A stretch of DNA of 64,000 nucleotides, from assembly GCA_030531165.1 (NCBI GenBank), contig JAUNOI010000003.1:1-64000 (forward strand), given 5' to 3'. The translations under genes were made by a program, and so were the position numbers. Of this stretch, positions 59,999-64,000 are shown piece after piece. Within the stretch, counting starts at the first letter, position 1; every line of letters starts with the position of its first letter. The notes beneath the pieces were generated by a model. That model was not told the origin of the DNA and ran no database searches. It was given only the letters and a program-made list of their open reading frames with translations. The DNA is from Lachnospiraceae bacterium. GTDB lineage: Bacteria > Bacillota > Clostridia > Lachnospirales > Lachnospiraceae.

Positions 59999-61198
59999 AT
60001 GGTTCAGCTTGAAGAAGCTCAGGAAGTATTAAAGAATACAGTACACTTTATAGAAGAAACAGAAAAAGTGGTTTTGTCGAATGCGATCGGACGCGTTTTG
60101 GCAGCTGATGCTGTCGCGAAAGTCGACCAGCCGCCGTTTCCAAGATCTCCGTTAGATGGATATGCGGTCAGGGGGAGCGACACAAAGGGGCTGACAAAGG
60201 AATATCCCGGAACATTCCGTGTCATTGGAAAAATATATGCGGGAGAGGTATTTGAAGGAATTATAGAAAGAGGAGAGGCTGTCCGCATTATGACCGGAGC
60301 CCCAATTCCTGATGGAGCTGACACCGTCATTCGGCAGGAGTGGACGGACTATGGAGAGGATGAAGTCCGCATTTATGCGGAGTCCAAGCCGTATCAGAAT
60401 TACTGCTGTCAGGGAGAGGATTACAAAAAAGGAGATATTTTATTAAAAAAAGGGACTGTATTAGATGGTATCTCGATTGCAATACTTGCAAGTCTCGGTA
60501 TGAAGGAGGCGGAAGTATATCGTTTACCGAATATTGCAGTGATATCCACAGGTGATGAGGTAGTGCAGCCTGGAGAACCGCTAAAATCCGGAAAAATATA
60601 CGATTCGAACCTGCATCTTTTATACGGCAGATTGGCGGAGATAGGAATTCGTCCGTATGCCTCTGTTCATAGCAAAGATTCCGCGCCGCATATGGCTGAG
60701 ACGATCAAGTCATTCGTGGATCAAGCAGACCTGATCATAACAACAGGCGGCGTATCCGTTGGCGAAAAGGACATTATGCATGAGGTTGCGGAGTTGCTGG
60801 GTGCAGAAAAACTTTTCTGGCGTGTGGACTTAAAACCCGGAGCACCTACTCTGTCTATGGTATTTGAGAATACGCTGATCATCTGTCTTTCCGGGAACCC
60901 ATTTGGAGCTGCGGCCAATTTTGAGCTTTTGGTGCGAGGTGTCATTGGGAAGCTGAGCGGCAATCCAAGATGGAATATGGACAAGAAAAAAGCTGTCATG
61001 CAGACGGGTTTTCCGAAAAAGGGCGGCGTAAGAAGGTTTTTAAGGGCATATCATGAGGACGGCAATGTATGGCTGCCGGCAGGGAAGCACGTATCGGGGG
61101 TATTCTCTTCAATGATCGGCTGTAACTGTCTTGTGGAAGTTCCAGAGGATAAAGATGGTGTCATGAAAGGAGATTCTGTATGGATACATCTTCTGTAG
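59999..61198 (+). CDS. moeA: Molybdopterin molybdenumtransferase
   Basis: MoeA inserts molybdate into adenylated molybdopterin. The 399-residue protein shows PPFPRSPLDGYAV near residue 42, MTGAPIPDGADTVIRQE near 98, ISTGDEVVQPGEPLKSGKIYDSN near 183, ITTGGVSVGEKDIM near 245 and LSGNPFGAAANFELL near 300 (family SGNP). It is separated from the preceding gene by 2 nt and overlaps the next by 19 nt. Confidence 0.95.
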   Translation: MVQLEEAQEVLKNTVHFIEETEKVVLSNAIGRVLAADAVAKVDQPPFPRSPLDGYAVRGSDTKGLTKEYPGTFRVIGKIYAGEVFEGIIERGEAVRIMTGAPIPDGADTVIRQEWTDYGEDEVRIYAESKPYQNYCCQGEDYKKGDILLKKGTVLDGISIAILASLGMKEAEVYRLPNIAVISTGDEVVQPGEPLKSGKIYDSNLHLLYGRLAEIGIRPYASVHSKDSAPHMAETIKSFVDQADLIITTGGVSVGEKDIMHEVAELLGAEKLFWRVDLKPGAPTLSMVFENTLIICLSGNPFGAAANFELLVRGVIGKLSGNPRWNMDKKKAVMQTGFPKKGGVRRFLRAYHEDGNVWLPAGKHVSGVFSSMIGCNCLVEVPEDKDGVMKGDSVWIHLL

Positions 61199-62049
61199 TA
61201 AAAAAACCATTTTTTTATTGCATCAGCGGTTATAAAAACAGCGGAAAGACAACGTTGATTACGAAGTTAATTCCGGTGCTCAGGGAACGCGGTTATCAAG
61301 TTGCGGTCATCAAACACGACGGACACGATTTTGAAAGTGATGTTCCAGGAACGGACAGCTGGAGACATCAAAAAGCGGGGGCTTATGGAACGGCAGTTTT
61401 TTCTAAGAACCGGATGATGGTGACGAAAGAATGTAAAAGAATCGATGAAACAATCCTGGCACAATGTTTCCCGGAAGCGGATATTATCTTGATCGAAGGA
61501 TTAAAGAACAGTTCTTATCCTAAATATATGTGTAATTATCCGGAGGAGGAACCGATGGATGCGGAAAAACTGGCAGATTGGATTGAGGAGTTGTGGAAAG
61601 GAGAACAAATGGGTACGGTTCATGCGATATGCATCAGTGAAAAAAAGGGAACACAAAAATACGAAATTCCGGAAGTAACGGTTCTTGAGGATTTTGGATT
61701 AGAAAGGGATGCACATGCGGGAAAATGGCATAGGCAGGTCAGCTTGTTGTCCCTTGAAAGAATAGAAGAATTTCGCGCAAAGGGAGCCAATATTTCTTTT
61801 GGAGCATTCGGGGAGAACCTCGTAGTCTCCGGGTTTGATTTTAAATCATTTCAAATAGGAACAAAATTCAAATGCAACGATGTTGTGCTTGAATTGACGC
61901 AGATTGGAAAAGAATGCCATCATGGATGCCAGATCAGGCGCCAGATGGGAGACTGTATTATGCCTCGGGAAGGCGTATTTTGCAGGGTTTTGAAAGGAGG
62001 TGTGATAAAAAAGGGAGATAAATTTTCGATTATTTCAGAAGAAAAGTAA
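61180..62049 (+). CDS. MobB - MOSC fusion protein
   Basis: Residues 1 to about 140 are a MobB GTP-binding domain: CISGYKNSGKTTLITKLI (Walker A), VIKHDGHDFESDVPGTDS and IILIEGLKNSSYPK. From about 148 a MOSC domain follows: ERDAHAGKWHRQVSLL near 180, GAFGENLVVSG near 209, IGKECHHGCQIRRQMGDCIMPREGVFCRVL near 240 with a conserved Cys. MOSC domains handle molybdenum-cofactor sulfur or bind the cofactor. Joining the two suggests a combined cofactor loading role. Start 61180 has AAGGAG upstream and overlaps moeA. Confidence 0.9.
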   Translation: MDTSSVVKKPFFYCISGYKNSGKTTLITKLIPVLRERGYQVAVIKHDGHDFESDVPGTDSWRHQKAGAYGTAVFSKNRMMVTKECKRIDETILAQCFPEADIILIEGLKNSSYPKYMCNYPEEEPMDAEKLADWIEELWKGEQMGTVHAICISEKKGTQKYEIPEVTVLEDFGLERDAHAGKWHRQVSLLSLERIEEFRAKGANISFGAFGENLVVSGFDFKSFQIGTKFKCNDVVLELTQIGKECHHGCQIRRQMGDCIMPREGVFCRVLKGGVIKKGDKFSIISEEK

Positions 62050-62077
62050 TTATTTGCATTTTTAGGAGGAAAGAGGA

Positions 62078-62893
62078 ATGAAAAAAATGAAACGAATCAT
62101 GGCTTTGATCTGTACGGCAATGATAGTCTTTGGATTAACCGCATGCGGAGGCAGCAGTGACACGGAGAAAAGCGGCAACGATGATAATAAAAAGACGGAA
62201 TTGTATATTCTGGCAGCAGCGAGTATGACGGATGTGTTAAATGAACTCGCAGAGTCCTATGAGAAGGAACATCCGGATGTAAAACTGAATTTCTCCTTTG
62301 CATCTTCGGGTGATCTTCAGACGCAGATTGAAGAGGGGGCTCCTGCGGATGTCTTTATCTCGGCAGCTCAGAAGCAGATGAATGCATTAAAAGACGAAGA
62401 TCTGATGGATAATGACAGTATTGTGGATCTGCTAGAGAATAAAGTTGTACTAATTAAACACAAAGATTCCGATCTCGATATCAAATCTTTTGAAGATATA
62501 GCAACGGATAAGGTGGAGATGGTTGCAATCGGCAATCCGGACAGCGTGCCTGTCGGTCAGTATACACAGACGATCTATGAAAACCTGAAGTTATGGGATG
62601 ATATCAAGGATAAAGCAAATCTCGGAAAAGATGTACGTCAGGTGCTTGACTGGGTAGCTACTGAAAATGCAGACTGTGGTATTGTATATGCAACAGATGC
62701 CGCAATTGAGGAAGATGTGGAAGTTGTATGTGAAGCTCCGGAAGGAAGCTGCGATCCTGCGATTTATCCTGCCGGCATTGTAAAGGCAACAGAAAATAAA
62801 GAAGACGCTCAGGAGTTCTTGGATTTCTTAAAGACGGATGAAGCAAAACAGGCATTTGAAAAATATCAGTTTACATATGTATATTCAGAATAA
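62078..62893 (+). CDS. modA: Molybdate ABC transporter, substrate-binding lipoprotein
   Basis: ModA captures molybdate (and often tungstate) outside the membrane. The 271-residue protein has a lipoprotein signal with lipobox LTAC near residue 22, then LYILAAASMTDVLNELAESY, FSFASSGDLQTQIEEGAPADVFISA and a late ADCGIVYATDA. TTAGGAGG precedes the start. The gene ends 28 nt before modB. Confidence 0.95.
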   Translation: MKKMKRIMALICTAMIVFGLTACGGSSDTEKSGNDDNKKTELYILAAASMTDVLNELAESYEKEHPDVKLNFSFASSGDLQTQIEEGAPADVFISAAQKQMNALKDEDLMDNDSIVDLLENKVVLIKHKDSDLDIKSFEDIATDKVEMVAIGNPDSVPVGQYTQTIYENLKLWDDIKDKANLGKDVRQVLDWVATENADCGIVYATDAAIEEDVEVVCEAPEGSCDPAIYPAGIVKATENKEDAQEFLDFLKTDEAKQAFEKYQFTYVYSE

Positions 62894-62921
62894 AAGAATC
62901 TAATGGAAGGGAAGGATAAAA

Positions 62922-63599
62922 ATGGATTTTGCACCGATTATCATATCATTAAAAATTGCCATCGTGTCCACTGCGGTCACATTTTTTATCGGAATGTATG
63001 CGGCATGGAAAACTGCAAATATGATACATGGAAAAGGGATTCTTGACGCCGTTTTTACCCTTCCTATGGTATTGCCGCCGACGGTTACGGGTTTTTTTCT
63101 ACTCGTATTCTTTGGGAAAAGCAGTGCGATCGGAGCGTTTCTGTCAAAATACGATTTTGACTTTGTATTTTCATGGCGCGGGGCAGTTCTTGCCTCGATC
63201 GTTGTGACATTTCCGCTGATGTACCGGACGACAAGAAGCGCATTCGAACAGCTGAATCCGAATTTGATCGATGCTGGAAGGACGCTTGGATTGTCTGGTT
63301 TTAAGATCTTTTGGAAAATCGTATTTCCAAACTGCCTCCCGGGGATTCTCGGAGCGACGATTCTGAGTTTTTCCAGGGCGCTTGGTGAATTCGGAGCAAC
63401 GATCATGATCGCGGGCAATATACCGGGAAAGACGCAGACGGCTTCTCTTGCCGTCTATACGGCGATGCAGGCGGGGAATCGTCCGCTTGCCTATCAATGG
63501 GTTATGGTTCTGATGCTGATTTCATTTGCAGCAATGCTTGCGATGAATGCCGTGAACGGCAGACAAGAACTTTTAGTTCGAAAAGGAGGAGGACGCTGA
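62922..63599 (+). CDS. modB: Molybdate ABC transporter, permease
   Basis: The 225-residue membrane protein has about five to six helices and the permease signature RTLGLSGFKIFWKIVFPNCLPG near residue 120, followed by SRALGEFGATIMIAGNIPGKTQT, the loop facing ModC that is characteristic of ModB. It ends 2 nt before modC. Confidence 0.95.
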   Translation: MDFAPIIISLKIAIVSTAVTFFIGMYAAWKTANMIHGKGILDAVFTLPMVLPPTVTGFFLLVFFGKSSAIGAFLSKYDFDFVFSWRGAVLASIVVTFPLMYRTTRSAFEQLNPNLIDAGRTLGLSGFKIFWKIVFPNCLPGILGATILSFSRALGEFGATIMIAGNIPGKTQTASLAVYTAMQAGNRPLAYQWVMVLMLISFAAMLAMNAVNGRQELLVRKGGGR

Positions 63600-63601
63600 C
63601 C

Positions 63602-64000
63602 ATGGCGCTGATCGTAAATATTGAAAAAAGAATCGGGGATTTTCATTTAAAGACAGCATTTGAAGTGGAAGCCGGGGAAATCTTCGGACTTCTCGGAGAA
63701 AGCGGATGTGGAAAGAGCATGACGTTAAAATGCATTGCCGGAATTGAGACTCCTGATCGCGGAAGAATTATTTTAAATAACAGGATTTTATTTGACTCTG
63801 AAAGACGGATAAATCTGATTCCTCAAAAACGGAAAGTTGGATATTTGTTTCAGGATTATGCTCTGTTCCCGAATATGACCGTGGAAAAGAACATTGGGAT
63901 CGTGTTGAGGAAAGGAGAGCGGGTACAGGATTATCTCGAGCAGTTTTACTTGAAGGGATTAGAAAACCATTATCCGTTTATGTTATCGGGTGGACAGAAG
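63602..64000 (+). CDS. modC: Molybdate ABC transporter, ATP-binding protein (N-terminal part)
   Basis: Residues 1-133 of an ABC ATPase, cut by the window end. Walker A LLGESGCGKSMTLKCIAG near residue 31, Q-loop LFQDYALFPNMTVEKNI near 80 and the start of the LSGGQ signature (MLSGGQK) at the window edge are visible. The gene follows modB by 2 nt behind GGAGGA. Confidence 0.93.
   Translation, partial: MALIVNIEKRIGDFHLKTAFEVEAGEIFGLLGESGCGKSMTLKCIAGIETPDRGRIILNNRILFDSERRINLIPQKRKVGYLFQDYALFPNMTVEKNIGIVLRKGERVQDYLEQFYLKGLENHYPFMLSGGQK

Noticed and set aside
1..64000. CRISPR arrays, insertion sequences, prophage, tRNA and rRNA genes
   Set aside because: I found no regular spaced repeats, transposase or phage genes, or stable RNA signatures on either strand by eye.

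Overview
The window looks like a chromosomal segment of a strictly anaerobic, low-GC Firmicute, most likely a Lachnospiraceae-type gut clostridium. The grounds are strong AGGAGG-type ribosome sites, a single-chain pyruvate:ferredoxin oxidoreductase, AsrABC, a FeoB-associated Cys-rich mini-protein, the early-cobalt B12 route and many U-tailed hairpin terminators. I saw no rRNA, tRNA, CRISPR array, insertion sequence or prophage. Genus is not assigned.

Layout. 1-2170: end of an unidentified gene, then an AMP-forming acyl-CoA ligase-like gene. 2224-16578: anaerobic cobalamin/tetrapyrrole cluster (cobT, cbiC, cbiD, cbiET, an aldehyde-dehydrogenase-like gene lacking both catalytic residues, cbiK, a cbiJ-cbiA fusion, cbiB, cobD, a cbiP-cobO fusion, a precorrin-2 dehydrogenase, a GNAT gene, hemB). 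16588-32950: central metabolism and housekeeping (fba, an AraC regulator, lysA, sdaAB-sdaAA, ppx-ppk, ppiB, mltG, PFOR, rpe, mrp). 33011-39628: a nucleotidyltransferase-AraC operon on the minus strand, nadB-nadC, an HPr-like protein and a split transketolase. 39771-43291: iron-uptake locus (three Fur boxes, an 82-residue Fur lacking its C-terminal domain, feoA, feoA, feoB, FeoB-associated protein). 43363-46380: two tandem NlpC/P60 hydrolase paralogues with matching WalR-like promoters, then a MATE exporter on the minus strand. 46560-48481: metallophosphoesterase and Crp/Fnr regulator. 48572-64000: a long anaerobic-reduction and molybdenum unit (asrABC, a molybdopterin reductase with ferredoxin and FAD partners, a TDT permease, mobA, moaC, moaA, mogA, a Moco-type riboswitch, two moeA-like genes, a MobB-MOSC fusion, modA, modB and the start of modC).

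How it fits together. HemB and the precorrin-2 dehydrogenase feed sirohydrochlorin. CbiK inserts cobalt, and the Cbi/Cob enzymes carry it to cobalamin. The same sirohydrochlorin can supply siroheme for AsrC. The Crp/Fnr gene next to asrA probably controls it through a perfect palindrome centred 41.5 bp upstream of the predicted start site. The mod, moa, mob and moe genes supply the cofactor of the molybdopterin reductase. The reductase takes electrons through a four-cluster ferredoxin and an NAD(P)H/FAD protein, and the TDT permease may move the oxyanion substrate or product.

Less expected points are: the ALDH-like pseudoenzyme translationally coupled inside the B12 operon; a small family of related intergenic hairpins at 20243, 37643 and 43045, two of them with compensatory base changes; the C-terminally truncated Fur; an HPr-like protein with Asp at the regulatory-serine position; and a Moco-type riboswitch inside the molybdenum operon rather than at its head.
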